From Geosiphon pyriformis (Eukaryota; Glomeromycota; Glomeromycetes; Archaeosporales; Geosiphonaceae), in NCBI GenBank assembly GCA_016748015.1, contig JAAOMT010000096.1, positions 391,087 through 455,086 of the forward strand: DNA of 64,000 bases. The letters run 5' to 3'. Shown piece after piece: positions 10,093-23,569 of this stretch; positions within the stretch are counted from its first letter, which is position 1; each line of letters starts with the position of its first letter. The translations under genes and the position numbers were made by a program. The notes beneath the pieces are model-generated. The model saw nothing but the letters and a program-made list of their open reading frames with translations, ran no database searches and was not told the origin of the DNA.

Positions 10093-11400
10093 ATGAATAA
10101 GACAAATCTAAAAACATTTCAACCCAAAAATATAACAAAAGATGAATATACAAAAATACTAACAACTTCAATATTATATAAATACCCAATTGTTCAAGAA
10201 GAAATTATCTCAAAAAAAACAAAGAAACATAAAACAACAATCAAAATATTTTATCAACCATCAAAATATACTTTACCAAAAAAACAAAAAAAATCTAGAT
10301 CAACCAACCAAAGTAATTACAGAACCAGAGAAAGAAACAATATTGTTCAATATGCACTCAGATCTAACAATAGGATATTTTCATAAAGAAGCAACAATAG
10401 AAAGAACCAGAAAAAGATACTATTGGCCATCTATATATCCAGACATCATTCAATATGTCCAAAATTGTGATGCTTATCAAAAAAGAAGAGAAACAAAACT
10501 CAATAAACCGTTAAGACCAATCAAAGTAAGACAACCATTCAATTGCATTGGAATTAACTTAGTCAGACCATTAATAATAACCAGCAAAGGTAACAGATAT
10601 ATTGCAGTAGCCATGGATTATCTCACTAAATGGCCAGAAACAAAAGCCATTCAAAGAGCAGATGCAGAATTCATTGCCAAATTTGTTCATCAAGATTTGA
10701 TATGTCAATATGGATGTTTAAAAAAACTACTATTAAATCAAAAAACTCACTTTGTGAACAGAACATTAACAGAATTAAGTTAAAAATTTGGGATAAAAAG
10801 ACCATTATCATCACCATACCATCTACAAACAAATGAGTTAGTTGAAAAGTTCAACAGAATACTGTGTAAAGCAATAACCAAGATCAGCCAAAAAAACCAG
10901 AATAAATGAGATTTGTTCATACCATTAGTATTATTTGCTTATCAGACAATAAAGCAAGACACTATACAAGCAACATCATTCAAATTAGTATATGATAGAA
11001 CAGCAACATTACCAGTTAAGATAGAAGTCAAAACATATTCAACAGAACCAATAACAAAAGTGAATTTTCAAAAAACATTGTTAAGAAAAACATATGACTT
11101 AATGGAGACACTAGAAAACACATGGCAAAGAGCAGCTAATAACATTCAAAAGTCACAAGAAAAACAAAAAAAAAGACATGATAACCAACTACCAGAAAAA
11201 TCAGTTGAATTTAAAATTGAAGACAAAGTACTTCTATATTGTATCAAAGTAGAAAAACAATGAAATGGAAAATTTGACTCCAAATGGGATGGACCATTTT
11301 ACATAAAAAAAATTCTAAGAAATGGAGCTTATAAATTAAGGTTGAACAACAAAATTTTAACCAAAGCAGCACATAGTGATCGACTGAAACAATATTATCA
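10093..11400 (+). pseudogene. element B: integrase
   Basis: Integrase pieces at 10190-10783 and 10913-11263. The zinc domain shows MHSDLTIGYFHKEA and CDAYQK, so the final Cys of HHCC is Tyr. The core has GINLVRPL where Asp is expected and LLNQKTHF where the second Asp is expected, so both are Asn, and LVEKFN near 10840 keeps the Glu. The C-terminal part (KFDSKWDGPFYIKKIL about 11270-11330) is a GPY/F-type domain. It joins cDNA to host DNA when intact; here it is catalytically dead. Confidence 0.8.
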
Positions 11401-12207
11401 TATAGTATTATCATTTACCAATAATATTCCACAATTAGGAGTACAGAAAATACTAGTCAAACCAGATAAAATTCCATGAAATCTAGAACCAATTATAATC
11501 ATTGAACCAAACACATAAAATCAAACAACCAAAAGAGTATATAAAAATATAATATACACAACAAAAGACAACAGAAAAATAGAGATTACTAATGACATTC
11601 ACTTACTAGCACAACAACTTTTTCAACTGATTCAACAACAAGAAATGGAAATTACAATCAACCAACAAACTATCAGATACACAAACACCAAAAAAAGATC
11701 ACAAGATAAAATACAGAGAAAAACAGAAACCACTGTGGAAAAAATAATTACAAAAGTGAAATTGGCAATAGAAACACAATCAAAAGTCACCTAATATCAA
11801 GAGTTAATTATAGAAACTTGGAATTGATAGATACAACAATTTCCAAAAAACTTTTGTTACTTTTATTTGGGACAATACTTGAACATTCAAGACTTGTATA
11901 CAGATAAAACAAAACAATTATTTGATACAACAATACTGCAACAACTGGAACAATTTGTGGGGAAGAACAATTTGACCACACAAGCAAGAGCTATTTATTA
12001 GCTATATACTGGGTTTCAAAATCGACCAAAAATCTTATTCAATCCAGAAATGAACTCCATTACTATTAACCAAATGGGAAAAATAACCAATGCTCAATTT
12101 AAGGAATTACAAAACAAAATAGTACAAGTAATTCTTGAAAAAGAAGTTCAAGAAATACTCAAAGACAGAGAATTAGAATTAGGAGATTTTGCCAGAGCTT
12201 GATATTA
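11401..12207 (+). pseudogene. element B: region between integrase and 3' LTR, possible extra ORF remnant
   Basis: About 800 bp between the integrase end and the polypurine tract. Conceptual translation in changing frames gives hydrophilic, Gln/Glu/Lys-rich protein-like stretches, for example around 11560-11790 and 12060-12200 (ITNAQFKELQNKIVQVIL). This suggests a third coding segment or a long pol tail. No domain recognised. Element C has a cleaner 220-codon ORF in the same place (34807-35469), but I do not see sequence similarity between them. Confidence 0.45.
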
Positions 12208-12221
12208 AAGAGGAGAAAATA
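12208..12221 (+). promoter_or_regulatory. element B: polypurine tract
   Basis: AAAGAGGAGAAAAT immediately before the 3' LTR, the expected plus-strand primer site. Element E has the decayed counterpart AAAGAAGATAA at 62790-62800. Confidence 0.7.
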
Positions 12222-12222
12222 A

Positions 12223-13057
12223 TCTTACTTATAGAATATAGAATGTATATTAGCATATAAATTAGCCAATCAGAAGTAGTCATAGTAAATATAGAATTCC
12301 AAGATTTCTCTTAAAGGAATTGCAGAATTCCAGGAATTTCAGGATTTTTGTACAAGAAATTGCAGGATTTCAGAATTTCAGAATTTCTCTCAAAGGAATT
12401 ACAGGATTCCTGGTGTGAAAAATTAAAGAATTGAGGAATCTCAATTATGTATATATATTGGTAGTATTAGAAGTAAAAAAAGAGAGACCTCTTAGTTTAG
12501 ATTTAATCTAAACAATCTTTTATATTACAAATATCAAATAAATAATTATCTAATATCTCAAATCCATTTTTCACTATTAACACTTTATGTTGATAGTAAT
12601 TGATACTTAATTACACTGGAACAATAGCTCTTAATCATGGCTATTAACAAGATACTAACTTTATTGCCTTGGATTATTTCTTTATTTTCTTTTATTTCTT
12701 TTATTTTTTTGTTTTGTTATTTTTGTTGTTTATTAATTGATTAAGGATTAAGTGCTAAATTATTGATGTCAAGAATTGCCTGGTAAAAAACCTCTACAAG
12801 TGGATAGAGCATGTAAAAAATTACGGATTACTTACTAGAGGATTGCTGGCCATCAAACTGAAGAAAAAAATTGACAGAATTGTGATTCTGGAAAGCTATA
12901 AATAAACAACTATTGAATCTCTGTCCATTATACAAAGAACTTGACCAAAACCTTCCAATAACAATACCTTCAGATTACTATCATTGCAAATAACTTCTGA
13001 GCACCAAGTTATGGGTTTTATTATTTGATTTGAAACCCCAAATAATTACTTGTAATA
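12223..13057 (+). repeat. 3' LTR of element B
   Basis: About 835 bp, homologous to A's LTR. It starts near TCTTACTTATAG and ends TTGTAATA. It contains a tandem series of units around GGAATTGCAG/GAATTCCAGG (12289-12420), a pyrimidine-rich tract (12670-12730), the TATA-like ATTATACAAAG near 12938, and AGCACCAAGTTA at 13000-13011. The next bases belong to LINE J. Confidence 0.9.
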
Positions 13058-14930
13058 TCATCAAAATGAGCTGACAAACTTAGCACCAAGGCAGAAAAAT
13101 TTTCCAGCATAGCTTCAAACTTGGCAGTCTCAGAAGAGGCAGATAAACCTAAAATCACAGCAGTCTTGCCACTAGTGGCTTTATCTGAACCCTTTTTTAT
13201 TACTATATTGTTTACATAATTCTGTAATGGGAGAGTCATTGGCAGCTGACATTCAGGGCTAGATTGGGAAATAGCTGGCATAAGTAAATCCAATCTCTTA
13301 GCCAACTCACCAATCTGTTTTATGAGGCTGACAAGACTGCATTCCAAACTTGTAAACCTTACTTCAATGCTATCTGTAGCCAGAGGGGCAGGCTTTATTT
13401 CTGAAGAGAAGCCAAAGCTCAAAAAACCATTGTGCATAGAAAAAGGGAAGATAAAAGATTTACTAACAATCTTTGCCCAAAAAACACCACTAAAAGAGAC
13501 TGGACAAGCCACAGGAGCTGAATGCTTGGCATAAATAACAGCTAGTTTGCTTTTATTAGTATTAGAGAAAACTTTGCATAAGGAATTACTGAAAAGAAGT
13601 TTCTTACCAGTAGCACAGTTCAATAATGTATGACCTAAATTCTTACACTTAACACACTTAGCAAAAACCAAATGAGACCAATGAAAATAGGTGCCTCTTA
13701 TTTAAAGATTCAGCTAAGTCAAAACAAACAATGGCACATCTGGCCTAAGCATAAGTAATAGAATGACAATTGATTGCACAAGTCTTTTCACCTACAGAAC
13801 CAATAAAATTTTAGATGTTATAAATATTTATATCTATTGATAGAGTATAAAGCAGTGCTCTATAATGATCCCTTATGTTCTATGTCTCTTTGTCTAAATC
13901 TAATCTAGCCATGTGTACTGTATCTTTCCCAATTAGAATAAACTATCTAGCTGCGACCAAATCAGTCTGACCTGACTAGTCAAACTCAACCACAGTCTTC
14001 TGCTATAATTCTACCAACTGCATCTTAATTGACTTAATTAAACCAAAATCAGACAGTGCAGCACACACAGTCTTAGCTGATATATTAACAGAAATTTTTT
14101 TTAACACTACAGTCTGATCTAAATGTCTGAATGATTTCTTAAGATTAGTGTTTACTAAGATCTTTACATCAGCAGCCTTTTTGGTGGCTTTTGCTAAACC
14201 CAATTCGGAAGTAAACATTGCTCTGACAATTCCTGAGAATTTTAAGAGAATAAAGACCCCTCTCCCCAAAACCATTGATTTCTAAAAACAATCTTCTAAT
14301 CATCACCAGTTTTTCTTAAAAGGGTTTCCCAGAAACTTTATCAAGTCCAATATCTAAAACAAATGATTTATAAACAGAAACATTAACCAAATTTTTCAGA
14401 GATAGAAGGAGTTCAAGAGAAATATTCAGGAGAAAACCATCAACACTGCCACTACCAGAGAATCTAATTATACTTAATAGTTTACCCAATGCCTTCTTAG
14501 TTTGAATTTACAAATCTTTTGGTGTTTGATTAGGATTTCCACTAATAAAAGCATCATCTTTATCATAATTAAAACTAGTTTCTTCCACCAGACATTCTTT
14601 TTTTATGTCAATACTCTTAGACTTAGTGATGTCACCAGTTTCTAAACTCCAAGATTAACTACTTTGCTTTTTAGCTAAAGACTTCTCACTACCAACACTA
14701 TCTTCCAGAACCTTATTCCTTCTTTTTTTCTTAACAATATGGTTTCAAAATCATCAACCAAACCAGAAATCTTTGTAGCCTTCTTTATAGCAGCAATATT
14801 AGGGCTAACAATGGTCTTATAATCAAGCAAAAACAGTTTGGATTTATTGTACTGAATTGTAAAAACTTCTTTCAAAAAAAACTTTTTTTGACTCTTTATT
14901 AGAATTTTTGAACAAAGAAGAGAAAGAAGT
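13058..14930 (-). mobile_element. LINE J, 5' part (ORF1 region)
   Basis: Minus-strand non-LTR retrotransposon. Its 5' end near 14930 starts ACTTCTTTCTCTTC, like G (23558) and F (53155 onwards). It is cut at 13058 by the LTR of B close to the end of ORF1, so its ORF2 should lie left of the window. It is clearly less decayed than the AT-rich DNA to its right, into which it seems to have inserted. Confidence 0.8.
13061..14900 (-). pseudogene. LINE J ORF1 (RRM-like and zinc-knuckle RNA-binding protein)
   Basis: ORF1 homologue of F (53286-55244). Open pieces at 14275-14003 carry the RRM-like part (VVLKKISVNISAKTVCAAL, then FGLIKSIKMQLVEL), and 13671-13021 carries a zinc knuckle CVKCKNLGHTLLNC with all four ligands (C-x2-C-x4-H-x4-C) followed by the Ser/Leu-rich C-terminal region. 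Such proteins bind the element's RNA. Frame breaks lie between about 13680 and 14000 and again towards the N-terminus. Confidence 0.75.
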
Positions 14931-15027
14931 TTTAATTTTAATTTATAATACTTTAAAGTTATTATATTAAATATGCTAATTATTTTAATATAATTGTTAT
15001 TATATTATTTCTAAAAAAAACACCAAA
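14931..15027 (-). other. short LTR-element remnant with primer site next to LTR
   Basis: About 100 AT-rich bases between LINE J's 5' end and the LTR at 15028. On the minus strand, immediately after the LTR, it reads TTTGGTG followed by T-rich sequence, the same start as in element D (39418 onwards). It is the first bases of the internal region of a D-family element, cut off by the insertion of J. Confidence 0.5.
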
Positions 15028-15778
15028 TATTATTAAAGATTTTTTTATCTTTTTTTGTTGTTAATTCTGTTATTTAATAGAAGTTAATAAATTTTTAATT
15101 AGTTAATATTTTTTTAAAGTATTTTTCTATATTTTAGACTATATATATTATTAAGCTTATTATAAAATAGTTAATTTTGCATTAATTATTTTATGTAGTT
15201 ACTTTATAGTAAAATTTAACTCTTTTACAAAAAAATTTTATTTGTAAACTTTCCAAATAATGTGTAATTACTTTGTTATAAAAATCAATTTTTCTATAAA
15301 AAATTTTAACTATAAGTTATCTAATAATATAAAAAAAAAGAAAAAAAAAGAAAATAACTAATTGTTAATTTTTAAGTAAAATATTTAGTAGAAAATATAT
15401 TTTTCTAAAGAAAAAGCTCTTTTTTTATACAATTTTTTGTAATATTATTTTATAATCTAACACTTTTTTTTTCTAATATTTTGGTGAACTAAAGATATAT
15501 TTTGTTAAACTACAAGTTATTTTTATAAACTAATAGTTATTTTAGTAAATTATTAAGTATTTTATTAAATTTATAAATATTTTAGCAAATTTTAAATGTT
15601 ATATAGTTTGAAGTATTACATAATTTAATTATTACAATATAATTATATTTGTGTTTTATACAAATTAAATTATTAATTAAATAATTTAATAAGATAATAA
15701 ATAATATATACTAATTAATAATAAAAATTATAAAAATAATTTCATGCTAATTAATAACTTAAATTTCTGTTGATAATA
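15028..15778 (-). repeat. D-family LTR, highly AT-converted copy
   Basis: Aligns by eye along its whole length with the solo LTR at 33436-34398 and the LTR at 38402-39417, but lacks about 200 bp in the middle that both others have. G and C in the better kept copy are almost all A or T here, on both strands. Orientation is minus, from the primer-site remnant on its left. Confidence 0.75.
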
Positions 15779-16788
15779 ATACTTAGTTTAAATTATATAA
15801 TTTAATATATAGTGTTAAATTGTATATAAGCTTTACTTATTAAATAATAATAAAAATAATAAATTTGTGTAAAAATATTTGTTAATTTTAGAAATAAGTT
15901 TAATATTTTTTTAAAATAATAATATAATTTATTATTTAATAATTTTATAAAAATAATATAAAATTTAATTAAATAATTTTATTAAAAATATTACAGATTT
16001 AAATAATAATATTAATAAAAAATATATAAAAAATAGTTGATTTTTTTATTATATTTTAATAAAATGTAATTTAATTACTTATAATTATATAATAATAAAT
16101 TATTATACCAAAAATATAGTTTATATATTAAATATTATAATTAGGCTTTAATCAGTTAAAATTATAATAAATATTTATATTACTATTTAAAATAAAAAAA
16201 TTTAATAATTTTAATAAAACAAAATTATAATCTAAAATAAAATAACAATAATTATTATATTTAAAAACCAAAAAATTCAAAAACAAAATTAATATTATAA
16301 ATAAATTTGTTAAATATTATTTTGTAATTTAATATTATTATGTATTAAATTTATTTAAAATTTTAGATTAAAGTTTTATATATAAAACACAAAAAATTAA
16401 TAATTTAATAATTTTTAATACTTAATATCTAATTTTTTTGTGTTTTTTAACAGATTTATTTAGGTATTTTTTAAATAAGTTATTCAATTTTAATAAGTTA
16501 ATTTTATGTTTATAATATATATTTTTATTAGATTATTTATAATATTATAAATTTTATGCTATTTTTTTTAATAAGTATTTTCAATAAAAACAAATAAATA
16601 ATAAAACAAAATAAAAAAAACAAAAAATTAATATTTTATTAATGATAATAATTTTAAATTATGCTTTTAATATTAGATACTTAATAATAATTTAAATTTA
16701 ATTTGTTAATAATAATAATTTATTAGATTTTAAAGTTATATTAATAATAATTTTTATTAAAATAGTTTTAATATAAAAATAAAAATAG
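15779..16788. other. AT-rich relic, no readable gene; possible LINE 3' end
   Basis: About 1 kb of nearly pure A+T with no convincing frame. The stretch near 16290-16440 resembles 24115-24260, which by position is the 3' end of LINE I, so part may be an old minus-strand LINE end. LINE G inserted at its right side (TSD 16789-16799). Nothing else can be supported. Confidence 0.35.
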
Positions 16789-16932
16789 TTTTATTATATA
16801 TTTTTTTTTATTAGGTTTTATAAGTGCAGCCTAACTATTACCTAAATACATAAAATCAAAACAGATTCTAAATTAAGCATGGCTCATGTTTTTTTTATAT
16901 GTGACCAGCTATTTGGGCCAATCAAAGCAATA

Positions 16933-19900
16933 CTATACACCAAATTCATCAACTACAAAAATATTATGCAAAAAACCAAAAGCTAATCTGAAAAAACAAA
17001 AATACAAGCCAAAACAAATATAGATACCCAATCTAAAGCCAAAACTGCAGAACAAATCACTAGACCACAAGGATAACAAACCAGAAACTAAGAAAACATC
17101 CATACTATCATATGGCAAAAAATCATGCTTTTCATAAAAAGATCTCAATTTCAGCAAAGCCATAGACTAACTTAACAATCACATTACCACCAGGATCAGA
17201 ACCCAAAATACATAAAGTCTTAGTTACTCAACTTTTTAACACAAAACTCTTAACCAGACACCCCAGTCTTGTACAGAGAACAAATGACCACACCACTATT
17301 TACAGAAGTGCTCACCAAATCACCCTACTTATGTATAATGTTTGACAGTACATCATTCTTAGCATTGATATCATGTGAGCATAAGAACATGTGATCAGAA
17401 TCTTCTTCCACATCACATTGGATCCAAGCCATGCTTGAGTAAGTATGGTTATACAATCTCTTCTTTTTGGCCACAAGCAAATGTCAATGCAGAGCTTTCA
17501 TAAAATAAGATTGAAGCAGTACTGATAATGCACATGTAAAACCAAAGTGAATCTTGTTATCAGAATGTCAGACACTAAAGGTCTTAACCATATTAAAACC
17601 ACCACTCAAGCATATATCTATGGTATTGTCTACACATCTGGATTTTCATTCAACAAAACTAACAGAATTAAACAAACTCCTAACAAAGTGACAAGCATTT
17701 TCAGAGACAGGCTTTTCTTCTACATTTAAAAAATGACAAGACATTTCAAGAGGCAAAAAGAAGTGTAAAGAAGTCATAGCACTAGCATAAAAATCAGCAT
17801 GCTTGTTTCCAACAACACCAAAATGACCCTTGACCTTTTTCCATTTAATCAACAAATTCTTCTTTAAGATAACCTAACATATATGCTCCCTTTTGATTCA
17901 ACACTTGTTATGTAGATCAGGATCAGACACAACTCTACCAGGTTTGCACATGTCTAATGACATTTGACTATCTGTAAACAAAGTAACAATGCAAGACACA
18001 GGCACACAATCTAAAGCAAGAGTGATAGCATGCAGCTTTGTCAAAGTTAATGATAGCAAACCATATACTTTAACATTAACACCAATGTTAACAGCCAGAA
18101 AATAGACAGCAACACCACCACAAGTGCCAATTGAGCCTATATCTTTGACAAAACCATCTGTGTAGACTTCTACAGCATTTGGGTTCGAGACCAACAAACA
18201 CTAACAAATAAAACCAAAATCAAAGAGGCAGTCAGAGTGACCAAGATAGAAAACCAAAGTACCAGCAGTAAGTGGGCACCTATTCACAATAAACTTGGCC
18301 ACTATACTAAACTATACAGGAATCAAACCCCTAGGGCAAAGTCTCTTTCACCTATAAAAAGTGTTCCATATAAAACAAAAACCATAATGGTCCAAAAGTT
18401 GGCTCATGAAAATGACACCATATCTCTTTAGAGAACACACCACTTTAGAATAAATGTTCAAGCCCAGCACATTCAAAATAGAAGCACGACTTCCAGCATG
18501 GAAAACATCAGACAAGTCTTCACCCAAAAACACATTACACAAAACCAGAGCACATGTTACATCTGCTAAAAAACAATTTATTGAATCTATTAACAGTTTA
18601 ATCAAAGCACAGAGGGGATGTCAGGACATTTAGCTAACAGTCTGTAAATCCATAGCTCTGTGTATGAATAATTTGCTGAAAATTCTACCAGCATTGGCAA
18701 AGTTAATAAAATTAGCCATCAGATTCTCAAATAGTGACTGCACAAAAGTTTTTAAGCCATAAAACTCCAAATAGTACAATGTTTTATTTGGGAAATTTCT
18801 GGGCAAATTAGCTTTAAGCTTCAGGTCTTTTCTTATCAAACTGTCCCATTTTCTGCACACACTCTGAGAAATCCAACTGAATTACAATCTGTAGTTTATA
18901 ATGGGCTGTAAAACTGTAGACACCAAATACAAAAATTGCTTTTCTGTAATGGCTTTCTACAAAACCACATTAGAAAAAAACCTTATATCTTTATGAGCCC
19001 TAGCCACACTTGGTATGGATAAGCCATTAGTTGACAAAAAAATCCCCAAGTATTGATGAGATTTGTGGTTCTTGGCTATAAGTATACATAAACTACTGAT
19101 TGAAAGCAAAGCTTTCTTAGCACCTTGATTAATAGGAATGATGACCATCTTGTTTATATTAATTGAGATATTATTAATTGAAAAAAATTTACTTGTAATG
19201 TTTAAAATCTATTGTGTAGCTGCCATACAATTATTAACCCAAATAATATTATCGACAAAGACGCCAGCAGCAAAAAAAGAAGTTTTGTTGTGTCTAAGAT
19301 CAACTTTGCCAGTTTTTGTGAAAAAATTAGAACAAATCCTGTATTCATACAACTGTTTATGTCTCTTAACTTTACAGAGCAAGAGATCATAGAAAATTCT
19401 CCACAGTAAAAGTGAAAAAACCTTTTTCTGATCTAAGCTATCATAAACAGCATACCCATTAGTAAGCCCAAAATTTGTCATAATGCAGTTGATCTGGCCA
19501 TTGTGTATATTTCTAAAAAACTTTATAAAATGGGAACACATTTTGATCCTGGCTAAGCTGTTCCTTAAATGTGACTATCCAACAGAATCATATGCCTTCT
19601 GCATGTTTTGAAGGACCAATCATAGCTTCCTGTTCTTCTCTAATGTATCTTCTACCAAAAAACCAATAGCAAAAATTGGGATTTGAGTAGATGTGCTTTT
19701 CAAAACCGAAAAATTGTTATTATACAAGACATTATAATTACTACAGACAGACAAGATTTTATTGGACAGGATTTTTGACAAGACTTTCCAGGCAAATTCA
19801 ATCAAGGCTATAGATCTGGCATTGATAAAATTACCCTTCTACTCATATAGTTTTGGTATTATAGAAACCTAAGCATGTTTTTATTTCATAGAAATCTTAT

Positions 19901-21562
19901 TCAATATTAAGCACAAATTTAGGATATTCAGCAAACTAACCAAGATTCACTTATTACTATTCTTCTAAAGCTCATTAAGAATACCAGACAGACTTGTAGC
20001 TTTATCATCTGGCAGATTTTTAACAACCTGAAGAAATTCCTCTGACCCAATTTTACACATAACACTAGTAAATACACCATTATTAACATAACTTAAGAGA
20101 ACATATTGGTTGGACCACTAATCAGACCATACACTAGACACTGCATGCTGTCTTGTTTATCCTATCATAATCTTGTTAACCATGGCTTTAACTTCACATA
20201 AGTCTAAGATCAAATTATTGTCAACTATCAAATAGTCAAGCACAATCTTCTGAAATGTTCATTCCAAAATGTTTCTGATCATATGACTTTTATCTGAACA
20301 AAAATTTTCCATGTGTTTCTTAATAGTCACTCTGATAGATTCATTCTTGACAATTCTGGATTCATAATACTTAGACTTGTGGTAACTTTTTTTAACCCCT
20401 AAAAGATAATAGAAAACTACCACTGAACTAGTCTTATTATTAATCATATTACAAACCTTAGAGACTCTTTTCTTATCAATTGAAAACCAAACATCCAGAA
20501 AACAAAAAATATCCAAATTCTGGTCTGAACTAATACTCTTTACAAGCTTGGCCACCAACATTTCCAGCCTGAAAAACTTCGAAGACTGCCTATTCTTAAA
20601 ACAATCAAACTTGCTAAACCACAATCTAAAAAACACATTGTCAACAGAACTAACCACCACCCCTCTAAGTAACTCCCACATAGTATTTAAGTCACCACAA
20701 TTTTTCACATCATTAAAGCTAGACTCCAACTGTAAGAATTTGTCCAAAGACAGAGTCCTAAACTGCAACCATTTGTCTGTATTGGCATTTTTAATTCTGA
20801 ACTTCTATTTATCTCTATTTGTCTGCATCCACTCAGCATTAAGGCAAAAATTCAGCAAACCACCCAAACCAATGGCAATTAAAACTGCTCTGTGATCAGT
20901 ATCAAAAAATTTAGACACAGAAAAGACCTTATGGCCAGCAATAGCAGAAGTCAAATCTTGGTTCACAAAAATAAAGTCAATAATTTTTTTCATGCCTCTA
21001 AAATTGCTCTAAGTAGAAACTTTGAACAAAAAATGTCTATGAAATAAGTTAACTAACCCCAAATCCAAACAAAACTTGTAACTTGCACTCCTTCCAGTGT
21101 CATCTTTATTGAAATCTTTACCTAAGACCATGAATATACTAGTATTGACCACTTTGATAATAGACAAATTAACATTTGACACCTGACTAAACTTTGCTTC
21201 AGCAGATACACCAGCATATAAACCCATTATTATAACTAACTGTTTCTTTTTGAACAAAAGTTTCACTGAAATAACCTGACCAGAAATTTTCTCTACTTTA
21301 GACATGTGCCATGCCAGAAAACTGTTCATAATAATAGCCATTCCAGTTCCAAGAAAACCTTTATCCAAACCAGATATAAAAACACAAATACCACAAACTT
21401 ATTTATTATCCATGGCCTAATGCTAGACCTTAACTTTGTTTCCATAATAATTGAAACCAAATTTCCTGAATTCTTATCCCAATGAATAATGTTTTCTTGC
21501 TTAGTAGGGACATTGATACTCTGAACATTGCACATGGCAATTTTTCATACCAACTCACTCAT
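16933..21562 (-). pseudogene. LINE G ORF2: APE endonuclease, reverse transcriptase, RNase H
   Basis: Homologue of F ORF2 over its whole length. It starts at the ATG at 21562-21560, overlapping the ORF1 stop, and ends at TAG 16935-16933. Endonuclease: CNVQSINVP, TKLR, then GKDFNKDDTGRS and DTDHRAV in pieces between 21535 and 20805. RT: pieces 19805-19620 and 19541-19209, with the catalytic motif as VFVDNIIWV, so the second Asp is Asn. RNase H: EVYTDGFVKD (18197 down), LTKLHAITLAL where the catalytic Glu is Lys, FTDSQMSLD, and VKGHFGVVGNKHADF (about 17840-17780). Frames change repeatedly. Confidence 0.8.
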
Positions 21563-23440
21563 TGAGAAGAAATGTTTGCAAAAGAAACTGAAACAGCACA
21601 AACTTGCTCTAATTTCGCTATAACTGAACCAATAAAGGCCTCCAGAGCCACTAACTTTGATTCTAAACAACCCATCTTGGTAGTCAAAACTCTCAAACTA
21701 CTCAACCCCAAAGTTGAAACATCAGGGGAAATGAAAAAAGAAGGTGGAAGCATCACTTTAGGGCCATCCAAAACCATATTGGATCTGAATCCAAATTGGT
21801 GGTTTTTAAGACAGTTAAAATGGGAGCAGAAAGAATAGAAGCCAGAGACACCAATTCTATATTATTGAGTTTGCATGCTATACCAAAAACCTGATCCGTC
21901 AAAAGCTCTAGGAAATGTTCCAAAGAAGCCAGATGGTTACTCAAAGACACATTACTAATTGGAACAAAAGGAAAACTTCCACTTGAACCTAAAAAACCCA
22001 AGAGAAGAGAACCAGAACCAGAACCAAAACAATGGCCACTAGAGGAATCATCTAGTGTGACCACTTGGGCCCATAATTTGCTACCAAAAGAAGCAGGCTG
22101 AAAGATTAGAATATTCTTTTTCCTGTATAGCTTGGCTAACTGAAGGCAAACCTCTTTAAGAATAACTCTTTTATATAGTTTCTTAGAGGACAGAAGAATA
22201 GACACTTCTGACACATTATATTTCAAAGTTGAATGTTCAAAACACCCATATTTTTCACAACAAACCAAGTTCAATTTAGTCCAAAAAAGCTTTACACCAC
22301 CAAATATCAGCTCTGTACAAAAAACAGATTTCAATTTCTTATCAGAGTTAAAGCCAACTATGGTACAATGAATCCTATTGCCAGTTTCCAAAGATCAATT
22401 TATGATGTATGTTTTCTCACCAGCTCTTTTTAAGAGAGTTCCAAGATCATGTGCTGTTGTTTTTATAGGCAAAATAAACAGAAGTGCTCTAAACCAATCC
22501 CTAAATGCCCAAATTTTCTGATCTCCTATAGCCATAGCCATATAAACTGAATTTTTCCTAATTAAAAAAGATCATCTTGAAGCCAACTGCTCAGTCTGAC
22601 TAGATTTGGCAAATTCAACTACAGTCTTCTACCATAGTCCAATGAGCTGTAATCAGATTGACACCACTTGACCAAATTCGGATAAAGCTGTGACAATTAT
22701 CTTCTTAGGCATATTTATAAGAATTTTTTTAACAACCACAGTCTGATTTGAATGAATTCCTTGTTTTTTAAGATCATTATTTATGATAATTCTTTTATCT
22801 TTAGCCAATGAAATGGTCTTTCTCAAACTTTCTTTAAACATAAACATTGATTGAATGATCTCTTCAAATTTTGAGAAAGTAGTGGTTCCTCCAAAACTAT
22901 TGATTACTGAAAATAATTTTCTAATCACCTGAGTTTTCACAGTTATTGATTTGCCATTCACTGCTGAGAGATTGATATCCAAAGCAAAAGACTTCTTAAC
23001 AGCAATTTCTACCTGAGTTTTAATAATTTTTGGGTCAACTTATTTCTTATTTAAAGAGATTGGAAGGCAAGAAAGAAAAGAGACTTTTTTATTATTATCT
23101 ATAACAAAATTAGGAGATCCAAGAGAAAAACCAAAAACAGCACTAGTATCAACACACTTTGCTTTAGGAGTATTAGCAGCCAAATCCAGAAGAGACTCAT
23201 TAATAATGCCAATTATGATAACACTTTTTTCATTACCAGACAAACTATCCATATTAAAAAACATATTATTACTAAGCTTAGACTTGCTCAGAGAGATATT
23301 CTTTTCATTACCTGAGTGTTTGACATTTCTAAACACAACTTTTTTTTTTTGTGAGAAAAAACTACCTACAAGACCATAAAAAACACCCTTTAGTACTTTC
23401 TTTTTAGATATATTGTCACTAGAAGCAGCCTCCAAGTTTT
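21559..23440 (-). pseudogene. LINE G ORF1 RNA-binding protein
   Basis: ORF1 in pieces: 23435-23040 (Ser/Lys-rich N-terminus), 22982-22653 (RRM-like, VVVKKILINMPKKIIVTAL), 22391-21753 (second RRM-like part, knuckle remnant CCEKYGCFEHSTLKYN whose last ligand is Asn, then the Ser-rich C-terminal part) and 21777-21559. The last codon is followed by TGA at 21561-21559, and the ATG of ORF2 overlaps it in the four bases ATGA, as in LINE F. Confidence 0.75.
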
Positions 23441-23569
23441 TGAAAAAGGGGTTATTAGAAAAAGAAATTGTTAGATATTAATAAGAAAAAAACAAAAAAA
23501 CTTCTATTTCAGAAAACCACTTTTTTAAGGATTTTGTGAATGTAAGAAAGAAAGAAGTTTTTATTATAT

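Larger units (their letters stand above)
5803..13057 (+). mobile_element. Ty3/Gypsy LTR retrotransposon B, 5'-truncated
   Basis: Plus-strand element of the same family as A. It starts abruptly inside gag at A's LTR border and runs through protease, Cys-rich linker, dUTPase, reverse transcriptase, RNase H, integrase and a 3' region to a polypurine tract and a full 3' LTR. Its right border at 13057 joins LINE J ORF1 directly, so B appears to have inserted into J. The missing 5' part may be off the left edge if A split it. Many stops and shifts show it is dead, but it is less AT-converted than D or E. Confidence 0.9.
16800..23558 (-). mobile_element. LINE G, near full-length Tad/I-like non-LTR retrotransposon
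   Basis: About 6.76 kb with 5' UTR, ORF1, ORF2 and 3' UTR, flanked by 11-bp duplications TTTTATTATAT at 16789-16799 and 23559-23569. The 3' end on the minus strand (TAGGCTGCACTTATAAAACC then A-rich) matches F (GGGCTACACTCGTTAAAT) and H. Broken by many stops and indels. It is clearly less AT-rich than the sequence it landed in. Confidence 0.85.
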
